Of a DNA stretch of 64,000 bases, positions 16,474 through 24,643 are shown one piece after another. The DNA is taken from the NCBI GenBank assembly GCA_902595375.1, contig CACJPW010000003.1:1-64000 (forward strand). Reading direction: 5' to 3'. How positions within the stretch are numbered: position 1 is the stretch's first letter; the number at the start of each line of letters is the position of its first letter. The notes under the pieces were generated by a model. That model saw only the letters and a list, made by a program, of their open reading frames with translations. It searched no databases and was not told where the DNA came from. The stretch comes from an uncultured Pelagibacteraceae bacterium. GTDB taxonomy: Bacteria; Pseudomonadota; Alphaproteobacteria; Pelagibacterales; Pelagibacteraceae. Position numbers and translations under genes: made by a program.

Positions 16474-17608
16474 ATTCTTTTAAAATTTTCTGTCTGTGTT
16501 CATCCAAATCTGGTATTTCACCTCTTAAGGTTTCGTCATTATAATTTGACATTTTTATTGGATTTCCAGCTAATTTAAATTCTCCAATTTTCTTATGATA
16601 TGTTTTGACTATCATATTTCTAGCTTTTGTTTGTTCATTTTCAACAGCTTCTTTAATATTATTTATTGGTCCACAAGGTATTTTTCTTGGTGAGAAAATA
16701 TTTATCCATTCAGAAGTTTTCTTTTTAATAAGAATTTCCTCAAAAATTTCTTTTAACTCACTCATATTCCTACATCTTTGATCATTCGTTGCAAATTTAG
16801 CATTTTTAATTAAATCCTTTTTTTGCAGAGCTGAACATAGTTCATTAAACAATTTATCATTTCCTGCAGCAATTATTATATAGCTATCTTTAGTTTTAAA
16901 AGCTTCGAAAGGCGCAATTGATGGGTGCCTAGAGCCCATAGGTTTTGGTATTTCATTTTTAGATAAATACCTTGCTATTGCATTTTCTAATATTGCAATT
17001 TGACAATCTAACATAGAAACATCAATGAACATTCCTTTACCAGTTTTTTTTCTATCATATAGAGCAGCACTAATTCCAATTGCAGTAAAAAGGCCAGCAG
17101 TAATGTCACCTATTGAAGTTCCAACTCTTGTAGGCTCTGAGTTTGGTTGACCAGTTACACTCATTAAACCACCCATGCCTTGCACTACCATGTCATAAGC
17201 AGGAAGATCTTTTAAAGGACCTGTTTGACCAAATCCAGAAGCAGATGCATAAATTAACTTTGGATTCTTCTTTTTAACGTCATTCCAACCGTATCCCCAC
17301 TTATCTAAAGTTCCAGGTTTGAAATTCTCGACTAAAATGTCTGCTTTAGCTAATATTTTATCAAAAATCCTCTTATCTTTTTCATCTTTTAAATTTAAAG
17401 CAATACTTTCTTTCCCTCTATTCAGAGACATAAAATAAGCAGATTGATCTTCAACAAACGGTCCAAATTTTCTAGAGTCATCTCCAATTTCTGGAGCCTC
17501 AACTTTAATTACTCTTGCCCCAAGATCTGAAAGTATCATAGTACAATATGGACCCACTAAGACTCTTGTAAGGTCTAAAACTAATAAATCTTTTAATGGT
17601 CCATTCAT
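16466..17608 (-). CDS. Class III CoA-transferase (CaiB/BaiF family)
   Basis: About 380 residues from the ATG at 17608; a TTG 18 bases upstream is also possible. GPLKDLLVLDLTRVLVGPYC is the family N-terminus, and SMLDCQIAIL contains the Asp that forms the acyl-enzyme anhydride. Formyl-CoA, succinyl-CoA, malate and carnitine CoA-transferases belong here, so the acid cannot be named. It is divergent from a TRAP transporter operon (17700), and malonyl-CoA decarboxylase lies five genes beyond. Transfer of CoA to an imported dicarboxylate such as malonate is an attractive but unproven role. Confidence 0.9.
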   Translation of the reverse strand: MNGPLKDLLVLDLTRVLVGPYCTMILSDLGARVIKVEAPEIGDDSRKFGPFVEDQSAYFMSLNRGKESIALNLKDEKDKRIFDKILAKADILVENFKPGTLDKWGYGWNDVKKKNPKLIYASASGFGQTGPLKDLPAYDMVVQGMGGLMSVTGQPNSEPTRVGTSIGDITAGLFTAIGISAALYDRKKTGKGMFIDVSMLDCQIAILENAIARYLSKNEIPKPMGSRHPSIAPFEAFKTKDSYIIIAAGNDKLFNELCSALQKKDLIKNAKFATNDQRCRNMSELKEIFEEILIKKKTSEWINIFSPRKIPCGPINNIKEAVENEQTKARNMIVKTYHKKIGEFKLAGNPIKMSNYNDETLRGEIPDLDEHRQKILKEFT

Positions 17609-17637
17609 AAACAAGTATATTAACAAAAATACGTCTG

Positions 17638-17666
17638 TTGACTCTTATCAATATCTTTCATTTAAT
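17638..17666 (+). promoter_or_regulatory. Sigma-70-type promoter of the TRAP operon
   Basis: TTGACT (17638-17643) and TTTAAT (17661-17666) are separated by exactly 17 bases, five of six matches to each consensus hexamer. The start of transcription would fall near 17673. A GGGAG ribosome-binding site precedes the ATG at 17700. It lies just upstream of the CoA-transferase's possible TTG start on the other strand. Confidence 0.6.
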
Positions 17667-17699
17667 GGAATAAAATAATATTAAACGGGAGAATAAATA

Positions 17700-18710
17700 A
17701 TGATTAAAAAAATATCTTTATTTTTAACTTCATTAGTTTTTGCGTTTCTTACTGTTGGAACTACATATGCTGAAACATTAAAAGCAAGTCACCAATGGCC
17801 AGGAACTCCAAGAGCTGATGGATCTTACGACCCACGTCACGAAATGGTGCAAATCATTGCTGATGAGGTCAAAAAAGCTAATGTTGGAATAGATATAAGA
17901 ATTTATCCAGCAAAATCTTTATACAAACCAAAAGAACAATGGAAACCGATGACAACTGGTCAGCTAGATATTTCTGCTTTTCCTTTAGCGTATGCTTCTA
18001 AATTTCATCCAGAGTTTGATGCAACGTTAATGCCTGGGACTGTAAAAAATCATAAGCATGCTTTAAGATTTAATAAAGGTCCAATGATGAAAGAAATAAA
18101 AAAAATAATTAATGACGCTGGTGTCGTTGTTCTGTCTGATGCTTGGCTTGGCGGTGGATTTGCCTCCAAAAGTAAATGTATCAAAAATCCTAATGATGCT
18201 AAAGGTCAAGTTATGAGAGCCGCAGGTAAAGCTTTCAACCAAATGCTTGAAGCTGCTGGAGCAGGTATACAAAGTATGCCTTCATCAGAAATTTATACTG
18301 GTTTACAAACTGGAGTGTTGACAGGAGCAAACACAAGTTCTGGAAGTTTTGTGAGTTACAAAATTTACGAACAAGTAAAATGTGCTACACCTCCAGGCAA
18401 ATTTGGTCTGTGGTTTATGTACGAACCAATCCTTATGTCTAAAAAATCTTTTGATGCATTAAATTCTAAGCAACAAAAAGCTCTTATGAAAGCTGGAAAA
18501 GTTGCAGAAAAATACATGACTGCACAAGTAGAGAATTTAGATAAAAAATTTGAGGATGCATATAAAGCTGCAGGAGTTGAATTAGTCTATATGGACGCTA
18601 AAGATCATGCTGCATGGGTTGAAATTGCAAAAAAATCTTCTCATAAAGCATTTGCTGAAAAGGTGCCTGGTGGCGATAAGTTAATGAAAATGGCTTTAGC
18701 AGTTAAATAA
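17700..18710 (+). CDS. TRAP transporter solute-binding protein (DctP family)
   Basis: A 336-residue periplasmic binding protein with a signal peptide ending in TTYA before ETLK. The mature N-terminus LKASHQWPGT and the helix-rich body match DctP-type TRAP receptors. FNQMLEAAGAG and YTGLQTGVLTGAN lie in the region carrying the conserved ligand-binding Arg (QVMRAAGK). Such receptors bind organic acids and pass them to a sodium-driven permease. A strong promoter, a GGGAG Shine-Dalgarno, and an intrinsic terminator right after the gene suggest it is made in excess of the permease. The ligand is unknown. Confidence 0.92.
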   Translation: MIKKISLFLTSLVFAFLTVGTTYAETLKASHQWPGTPRADGSYDPRHEMVQIIADEVKKANVGIDIRIYPAKSLYKPKEQWKPMTTGQLDISAFPLAYASKFHPEFDATLMPGTVKNHKHALRFNKGPMMKEIKKIINDAGVVVLSDAWLGGGFASKSKCIKNPNDAKGQVMRAAGKAFNQMLEAAGAGIQSMPSSEIYTGLQTGVLTGANTSSGSFVSYKIYEQVKCATPPGKFGLWFMYEPILMSKKSFDALNSKQQKALMKAGKVAEKYMTAQVENLDKKFEDAYKAAGVELVYMDAKDHAAWVEIAKKSSHKAFAEKVPGGDKLMKMALAVK

Positions 18711-18724
18711 AATACTATATAAGG

Positions 18725-18760
18725 AACCCCTGTTTAATCTTTTAAACAGGGGTTTTTTTT
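18725..18760 (+). terminator. Intrinsic terminator/attenuator between TRAP receptor and permease genes
   Basis: A perfect 13-bp stem: AACCCCTGTTTAA (18725-18737), a four-base loop, and TTAAACAGGGGTT (18742-18754). A run of eight T (18753-18760) completes it. The dctQ-type ATG follows immediately at 18761. This is the only textbook intrinsic terminator I see in the window. Partial read-through would give receptor in excess of permease. The upstream AAGGAA (18721-18726) is partly inside the stem, so the hairpin could also limit translation of the permease gene. Confidence 0.9.
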
Positions 18761-19255
18761 ATGAAAAATAAATACTTACGGTTTTGTAGTTTAATTTCGA
18801 AGGCTTGCGGTACATTTGCTGTATTAGCATTATTGTTATCAATTTTAATTATAGTTGAATTAGTTTTTGAGCGATATTTTTTTCAAAGACCAATAACTTG
18901 GCAAACAGAGTTAGTTACAATGTTATTAGTAGCATCAACATTCATAGGCAGTGCCTATGTGCTTAGTGAGAAAGCTCATGTGAGTATGGAGTGGATATAT
19001 GATTTTTTATCAAAAAAAAATATTCTAAGACTTAAAATATTTACATCTTTTCTTAGTTTAATATTCTTTTTAATATTATTTTATTTTGGTTTTATTATGG
19101 TTGAAGAAGCTTTCACTAAAAATTATTCAACCGGCACTGTTTGGGATCCACCTTTATGGATACCATATTCTTCAATGTTGATAGGCGCTATATTTATGAT
19201 CATACAATACATTGCAGAAATAATTAAATTAATAGATGAAAAGGAACTAAACTAG
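18761..19255 (+). CDS. TRAP transporter small permease subunit (DctQ family)
   Basis: A 164-residue protein with four hydrophobic segments. RPITWQTELVTMLLVASTFIG is the conserved Trp-Glu block of DctQ proteins, and AHVSMEWIYDFLSKK follows the second segment. It pairs with the large permease to form the membrane part of a sodium-coupled tripartite transporter. The ATG directly follows the U-tract of the hairpin at 18725-18760, with no separate Shine-Dalgarno, so expression probably depends on read-through and hairpin melting. One further in-frame stop separates it from the large permease start at 19256. Confidence 0.9.
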   Translation: MKNKYLRFCSLISKACGTFAVLALLLSILIIVELVFERYFFQRPITWQTELVTMLLVASTFIGSAYVLSEKAHVSMEWIYDFLSKKNILRLKIFTSFLSLIFFLILFYFGFIMVEEAFTKNYSTGTVWDPPLWIPYSSMLIGAIFMIIQYIAEIIKLIDEKELN

Positions 19256-20587
19256 ATGGATCCATTATTAATTGCAATAATTGTAGCTGTATTTACTTTA
19301 ATAGTACTTTTTTCTGGAATACCAATAGCATTTGGTCTAAGTTTTGTATCTATAGTTCTCCTTGTTTCTTTTGAGGGTTTTCAAATGCTAGATGTGTTTG
19401 CTGAAACTTTTTATGCAGGTTTAAATTCTTTTGTTCTTTTATCAATACCAATGTTTATTTTAATGGGTATGGCGGTAGCTAATTCTCCTGCAGGAAAAGA
19501 CTTGTATACAGGTTTAGATAGATGGTTATGGAGACTACCAGGAGGGCTAGTTATTTCTAATATAGGAGCATGTTCAATATTTGCTGCTTTGAGCGGATCA
19601 AGTCCAGCTACATGTGCTGCGATAGGAACAATGGGAATTCCTGAGATGCGTAAGAGAGGTTACTCAGATCAAATAGCTACAGGTACGATAGCTGCTGGTG
19701 GTACATTAGGTGTTTTAATTCCACCAAGTATAGTTTTGATCGTCTACGGTATAGCTACTGGAACATCAATAGGAAGATTATTTCTTTGTGGCTTAATTCC
19801 AGGATTTATGTTGGCTGGTATGTTCGCACTATGGGCTTATATACACAGTTATTTTATAGATAAAGACTCTGCTAAAGCTTTAAAAGATAGAAAAGCGCCA
19901 ACTCTAAAAGAAAAACTAGAAGTATTACCAAGAATTTTTCCATTTTTAGCAATTATTTTTGGTGTTCTATATGTTTTATATGGTGGTGTGGCAACACCAT
20001 CGGAGGCATCAGGTGTTGGAGCTTTTCTTGTATTTGTGATGATAGCTGTTGTTTATAAAATTTATCAGCCCAAAAAAATCTGGAATATTGTCAAAGTCTC
20101 AATGAAGGAGAGCGTAATGATAATGTTTATTATAGCAGCTTCCTATTTATTTGCTTTTACATTATCTCAATTATATGTAACTCAATCTTTAGCTCAAAGT
20201 ATGATCGAGCTAAGCTCTAATAAGTGGGTAATATTTATTTTAATTAACATTTTCCTTCTTGTAGCAGGTTTCTTTTTACCGCCAGTTGCTGTTATAGTTA
20301 TGACTTCAGCAATATTGTTACCTGTTATTACTACATTAGGCTTCGATCCATACTGGTTTGCTATTGTTTTTACTATCAATATGGAAATAGGTTTAATTAC
20401 ACCCCCAGTTGGACTAAATCTTTATATTATAAAAGGTATAACACCTGACGTTAGTTTGTCAGAAATATTAAAAGGTTCAATTCCATTTATGATAATAATG
20501 GCTCTAGCAATAGTAATTTTATGTATTTTCCCAGAAATTGTTACATGGTTACCAGATAAAGTAATGGGTAAAGCTCTTGGTTATTAA
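19256..20587 (+). CDS. TRAP transporter large permease subunit (DctM family)
   Basis: A 443-residue multi-spanning protein with about 12 hydrophobic segments. LSIPMFILMGMAVANS, GLVISNIGACSIFAALSGSS and GTLGVLIPPSIVLIVYG are DctM signatures; the second half repeats the pattern with EIGLITPPVGLNLY. It moves the acid delivered by the binding protein using a sodium gradient. It follows the small permease without a gap. Its last 11 bases overlap a TTG start of dusA, so dusA may be expressed by read-through from this operon. Confidence 0.93.
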   Translation: MDPLLIAIIVAVFTLIVLFSGIPIAFGLSFVSIVLLVSFEGFQMLDVFAETFYAGLNSFVLLSIPMFILMGMAVANSPAGKDLYTGLDRWLWRLPGGLVISNIGACSIFAALSGSSPATCAAIGTMGIPEMRKRGYSDQIATGTIAAGGTLGVLIPPSIVLIVYGIATGTSIGRLFLCGLIPGFMLAGMFALWAYIHSYFIDKDSAKALKDRKAPTLKEKLEVLPRIFPFLAIIFGVLYVLYGGVATPSEASGVGAFLVFVMIAVVYKIYQPKKIWNIVKVSMKESVMIMFIIAASYLFAFTLSQLYVTQSLAQSMIELSSNKWVIFILINIFLLVAGFFLPPVAVIVMTSAILLPVITTLGFDPYWFAIVFTINMEIGLITPPVGLNLYIIKGITPDVSLSEILKGSIPFMIIMALAIVILCIFPEIVTWLPDKVMGKALGY

Positions 20588-21581
20588 AAAAAATATTAAC
20601 AGAAAAATTTCAGTCGCTCCAATGATGGATTGCACCGATAGACATGACCGTTTTTTTTTGAGACTTATGAGCAAGAATGTAATGCTTTATTCAGAAATGG
20701 TTGCAACAAAATCAGCAATTCATGGGGATAGAAAAAAAATTTTGCACTACAGTCCAGAGGAAAAGCCTTTAGCTTTACAAGTAGGTGGCTCTAATAAAAA
20801 AGAATTATCAGAGGTTACAAAAATAGCCGAGGACATGGGTTATGACGAAATTAATTTGAATCTGGGATGTCCTAGTAAAAAAGTACAAAAAAATAGATTT
20901 GGAGCTTGCTTAATGAAAGAACCTGATTTAGTAGCAGAATGCATTAGCGAAATGGTAAATTCATGTAAAATACCAGTTACTGCTAAAACTAGAATTGGAT
21001 TTGATAACGTCGAAGACTTTGAATATCTAAACTCATTTATACAAAAAATTGAAAAAGCTGGATGTAAGACATTTATTTTACACGCTAGAAAAGCAATATT
21101 AAAAGGCCTAACACCCAAACAAAACTTAATCATCCCAAAACTAAATTACAAAATGGTTTATGAAATTAAATCAAAAAACCCTCATCTTGAAATAATTATT
21201 AATGGGGGAATTTCAAAAATTGAAGAAATCAATAAACACCTACGGCTATGCGACGGTGTAATGATAGGAAGGTCAATATACCAAAATCCTTACTCGCTTG
21301 TTGAGATTGAAAAAGAGATATTTAAATCAAAAAATTTACCAAAAAGAGAAGAAGTAGTTGAAAAATTATTAAAATATTTGGAAAAGGAAGTTAAATTAGG
21401 AACCAAAGTAAATCATATAATGCGTCATACTGTTGGCCTTTATCACGGGCAAGCAGGTTCAAAGAATTGGAAAAGATACTTAAGTGAGAACATGATGGCA
21501 AAAGACTCTGATTTTCAAAAAGCAAAATATATTATGAATATTGTTCAAAATAACGAAAAAGCTATTCAATCGAGCGCTTAA
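20577..21581 (+). CDS. dusA: tRNA-dihydrouridine synthase, DusA type
   Basis: A 334-residue FMN-dependent enzyme with the DusA start RKISVAPMMDCTDRHDRFF and the signature INLNLGCPSKKVQKNRFGA. It reduces uridine 20/20a in the tRNA D-loop. NGGIS and GVMIGRSIYQNP are the phosphate-binding loops of the TIM barrel. The only start giving a full N-terminus is a TTG at 20577 inside the TRAP large permease gene. Its TAA stop overlaps the ATG of the following TSUP carrier. The family is secure; the start codon is less certain. Confidence 0.92.
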   Translation: MVIKKNINRKISVAPMMDCTDRHDRFFLRLMSKNVMLYSEMVATKSAIHGDRKKILHYSPEEKPLALQVGGSNKKELSEVTKIAEDMGYDEINLNLGCPSKKVQKNRFGACLMKEPDLVAECISEMVNSCKIPVTAKTRIGFDNVEDFEYLNSFIQKIEKAGCKTFILHARKAILKGLTPKQNLIIPKLNYKMVYEIKSKNPHLEIIINGGISKIEEINKHLRLCDGVMIGRSIYQNPYSLVEIEKEIFKSKNLPKREEVVEKLLKYLEKEVKLGTKVNHIMRHTVGLYHGQAGSKNWKRYLSENMMAKDSDFQKAKYIMNIVQNNEKAIQSSA

Positions 21582-22414
21582 TGGATTTAACATCTATCGA
21601 AGTAATTAATCTCTTAGTTGTTTTATCTTTGTCAGCTGCGGTTGCCGGATTTATGGCAGGTTTACTGGGAGTTGGCGGAGGAATAGTAATGGTGCCAGCC
21701 TTATACTATGCTTTTTCAGTTCTAGATTTTGATTTGGTTACCAGAATGCATTTATCAGTTGGAACATCTTTAGCAATAATTATTCCTACTTCAATAATAT
21801 CAACAAGAACCCACATGCAGTATAATGCTGTAGATTTTAATATGGTTAAGTCTTTTGGTATATTTATTTTAAGCGGAGTAATTTTAGGAACTTTTTTAGC
21901 AGTAGGCTTAAAAACACCAGCATTAGTTTTATTTTTTTCTATTTTTGCTTTCATGGTCGGTTTATTCTTTATTTTTTTTAGAGAGAAGCTTGTTGAGAGG
22001 CCCAAAAAAATTTCAAGTTTAACAAAAAATATTTCAGGAATAGTCATAGGTTTTATTTCTGTACCTTTAGGAATTGGAGGCGGATCACTTATGGTCCCTT
22101 TTATGAGGACATTTGGTTATGATATTAGAAAATCAATAGGTACAGCTGCTGCTATTGGTTTTTTAATTGCTGTAAGTGGAACTACGACAATGATAATAAG
22201 TGGAAATATTATTAATAATGTAAATTCACCATTTAGCTTTGGCTACGTTAATCTTCTTGGTTTTCTAGTCTTTGTGCCTGTTACAATGATTATGGCAAGA
22301 ATAGGAGCTAAAGTAGTGTATAAAATAAACAAAAAATTATTGAGCAAAATATTTGGTACTTTTCTTATTATTGTTTCTATTAGATCTTATATTGAGTATC
22401 TTAATATCAGCTAG
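21581..22414 (+). CDS. TSUP family (TauE/SafE) membrane carrier
   Basis: A 277-residue membrane protein built as two similar halves, each opening with a glycine motif: AGFMAGLLGVGGGIVMVP near residue 25 and SVPLGIGGGSLMVPFM in the second half. These are the TauE/SafE signatures; about eight membrane segments follow. The family exports sulfite or sulfonates in some bacteria, but others move organic acids. It overlaps dusA by one base and precedes malonyl-CoA decarboxylase by 17. A second TSUP gene (23752) lies on the other side of that decarboxylase. The substrate is unknown. Confidence 0.9.
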   Translation: MDLTSIEVINLLVVLSLSAAVAGFMAGLLGVGGGIVMVPALYYAFSVLDFDLVTRMHLSVGTSLAIIIPTSIISTRTHMQYNAVDFNMVKSFGIFILSGVILGTFLAVGLKTPALVLFFSIFAFMVGLFFIFFREKLVERPKKISSLTKNISGIVIGFISVPLGIGGGSLMVPFMRTFGYDIRKSIGTAAAIGFLIAVSGTTTMIISGNIINNVNSPFSFGYVNLLGFLVFVPVTMIMARIGAKVVYKINKKLLSKIFGTFLIIVSIRSYIEYLNIS

Positions 22415-22431
22415 TATAAGATTTTAATCAG

Positions 22432-23739
22432 ATGTTAGATTTAAAAAAGATAATTTCATCAATAGCAGATGCGGGCCAAAAATTATTCAAAAAAACTAAT
22501 TTCAAAAAAAATGATTTAGATACTATTATTTCTTTGTGTGACGATCTATTGTCTAATAAAGGAATAGTTTTTGGCATAACTGTCGCTAGAGATATAACTA
22601 ATTTGTATCAATCATTATCCAATGAAAATAAATTAATTTTTTTTAAAAAGATTAATGAAAGATACAAGCCAAATATTAAAGATGTTAATGAAGCTATAAA
22701 CAAATTCCAAAATTCTCAAGATGAGAAAAACTTATCTGATTTATTTAATAAAGCGGAAGGTAAAAGACGTGAATTGTTTAGAAGAATGAATATAGCTCCT
22801 AATGGCACGTCAATAATTGTAAAATTAAGAGAAGACTTATTAAAATTTCTTAAAAACAATAAAGATTTAACGCCTTTAGATAAAGATTTAAGACATTTGT
22901 TTAAAGCATGGTTCAATCCTGGTTTTTTGAAACTTGAGAAGATTACTTGGAGAACTAAAGCATTGATATTAGAAAAAATCATTCAGTACGAGAGAGTTCA
23001 TCAAATGAGGGATATGAATGATCTTAAAAGAAGGTTGGGTGAGGATAGGAGATTTTTTTCATATTTTCATCCTGCATTAGAGGACGAGCCCATAATATTT
23101 GTTCAAGTAGCTTTAACAGAGGGGCTTGGAAAATCAATACAGGAGATAATGAAACCAGATACATCTACGGGAAAAAAAATTGATACCGCAACCTTTTACT
23201 CTATAAGTAACTGTCAAGAGGGATTAGCTAGAGTAACTTTAGGACACTTTCTTATCAAAAGAGTTTTATATGAAATTCAAGAGGAATTGCCTAATATAAA
23301 AACTTTTGGAACTTTGTCACCTATACCTGGTTTTGCCGATTGGTTTATGTTCCAAGATGAAAAGTTAATTAATGAAATCAATAACAATAATAAAATTGAC
23401 TTATCTTTTTTAAAATCCCCAAATTTAAAAATAGGAGAAACAAAAATTGTTGAAAACAAAGAGCATATTCTAAAACTTGTTGCTCACTATCTAATTAAAG
23501 AAAAAGATAAAAATGGATATCCTGTTGGAGATGTAACTAGATTTCATTTAAGAAATGGAGCACTCATAGATGACATAATTATCAATGCCAACGTTTCAGA
23601 AACAGGTTACAAACGCTCTTTTGGAGTAATGGTAAATTATCTCTATGAATTGAAAGATATTGAAAAAAATCATGAAGAATTTGTAAACAAAAAAACAGTT
23701 ATATATTCAAATAAAGTAAAGAAGTATTTACAAAGTTAA
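22432..23739 (+). CDS. Malonyl-CoA decarboxylase
   Basis: A 435-residue protein of near-normal length for the family. It has a helical N-terminal domain, then ERVHQMRDMNDLKRRLGEDR and YFHPALEDEPIIFVQVALTEG, which are strongly conserved in malonyl-CoA decarboxylases. LSPIPGF and TRFHLRNGA hold the likely catalytic Ser and His. It converts malonyl-CoA to acetyl-CoA and CO2. No malonyl-CoA synthetase is in the window. The neighbouring class III CoA-transferase and TRAP transporter are possible sources of malonyl-CoA from malonate. Flanked on both sides by TSUP carriers. Confidence 0.92.
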   Translation: MLDLKKIISSIADAGQKLFKKTNFKKNDLDTIISLCDDLLSNKGIVFGITVARDITNLYQSLSNENKLIFFKKINERYKPNIKDVNEAINKFQNSQDEKNLSDLFNKAEGKRRELFRRMNIAPNGTSIIVKLREDLLKFLKNNKDLTPLDKDLRHLFKAWFNPGFLKLEKITWRTKALILEKIIQYERVHQMRDMNDLKRRLGEDRRFFSYFHPALEDEPIIFVQVALTEGLGKSIQEIMKPDTSTGKKIDTATFYSISNCQEGLARVTLGHFLIKRVLYEIQEELPNIKTFGTLSPIPGFADWFMFQDEKLINEINNNNKIDLSFLKSPNLKIGETKIVENKEHILKLVAHYLIKEKDKNGYPVGDVTRFHLRNGALIDDIIINANVSETGYKRSFGVMVNYLYELKDIEKNHEEFVNKKTVIYSNKVKKYLQS

Positions 23740-23751
23740 TTTTCAGTTTTT

Positions 23752-24579
23752 ATGTCACTTCTAATTAATGATTATATCTTTATTATTTCAACAATGGTTC
23801 TCGCTGCGATACCAGTGGGTTTTTTTGCTGGATTATTTGGTATTGGGGGAGGTTTGATTTCTGTTCCTTTTCTTTTTTTTATATTTGAATTATTAGATTT
23901 TAAAGAAGAATTTCTTATGCATTTGTCAGTAGGAACGGCTTTTGCAATAACTATAATGACTGCAGCTTCATCTGTATTAACTCACAATAAACATAAAGCT
24001 GTAAATTTTAAAAAAATTAAGTTATTTAGCTTTGGTGTAATTTTGGGTGTGATAGCAGGTGCAATTTTTGCGTCAATTATAAATACAAAATTTTTAATAC
24101 TTTTTTTCTCTCTTGTAGTTTTTATTTTTAGTTTTTATCTATTATTTAATAAGAATAATCAAAATAAAATTATTCCCAATATCAGTTTTTTATTAAAACT
24201 TTTTTTGGGTTTTATATCTGGATTTATTTCAGCACCCATGGGCATTACTGGTGCTATGATGAATGTTCCAATTCTTAAGTATTTTGGATATGAAATAAAA
24301 ATCGCAATAGGAAGTTCAGCAGCCATTGGGTTAATCATCGCATTATTTGGAACTATAAGCTTTTTATTTTCTGGATTATTTTTGAAAGCTGATCTCCCAC
24401 TAAGTGTAGGATTTGTTAACGTGCCTGCTTTTTTAATATTTGTACCTATAACAACATTTATGGCAAGAATCGGCGCTAATACAGTACATAGTATGAATAA
24501 AAACAAAATTCAAAAGTATTTTGGTTTGTTTTTAATAGTAATTGGTACAAAATTTTTATACGAATATTTTAAACTTTAG
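23752..24579 (+). CDS. Second TSUP family (TauE/SafE) membrane carrier
   Basis: A 275-residue membrane protein homologous to the carrier at 21581, with the same layout: AGLFGIGGGLISVPFL in the first half and APMGITGAMMNVPIL in the second. Shared segments include LMHLSVGTAFAITI, SSAAIGLIIALFGT and ARIGANTVHSMNK. The second-half glycine motif is altered (GITGAMMN for GIGGGSLM), so the two paralogues may differ in substrate. It follows malonyl-CoA decarboxylase by 12 bases and is probably the last gene of this operon. A 64-base gap then separates it from the convergent mutase gene. Confidence 0.9.
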   Translation: MSLLINDYIFIISTMVLAAIPVGFFAGLFGIGGGLISVPFLFFIFELLDFKEEFLMHLSVGTAFAITIMTAASSVLTHNKHKAVNFKKIKLFSFGVILGVIAGAIFASIINTKFLILFFSLVVFIFSFYLLFNKNNQNKIIPNISFLLKLFLGFISGFISAPMGITGAMMNVPILKYFGYEIKIAIGSSAAIGLIIALFGTISFLFSGLFLKADLPLSVGFVNVPAFLIFVPITTFMARIGANTVHSMNKNKIQKYFGLFLIVIGTKFLYEYFKL

Positions 24580-24643
24580 AGTATTCGAAAAATATTTATA
24601 TTTCTCATATTCCTTCATTGATATAAAAAGTTTTCTTAAAAAA

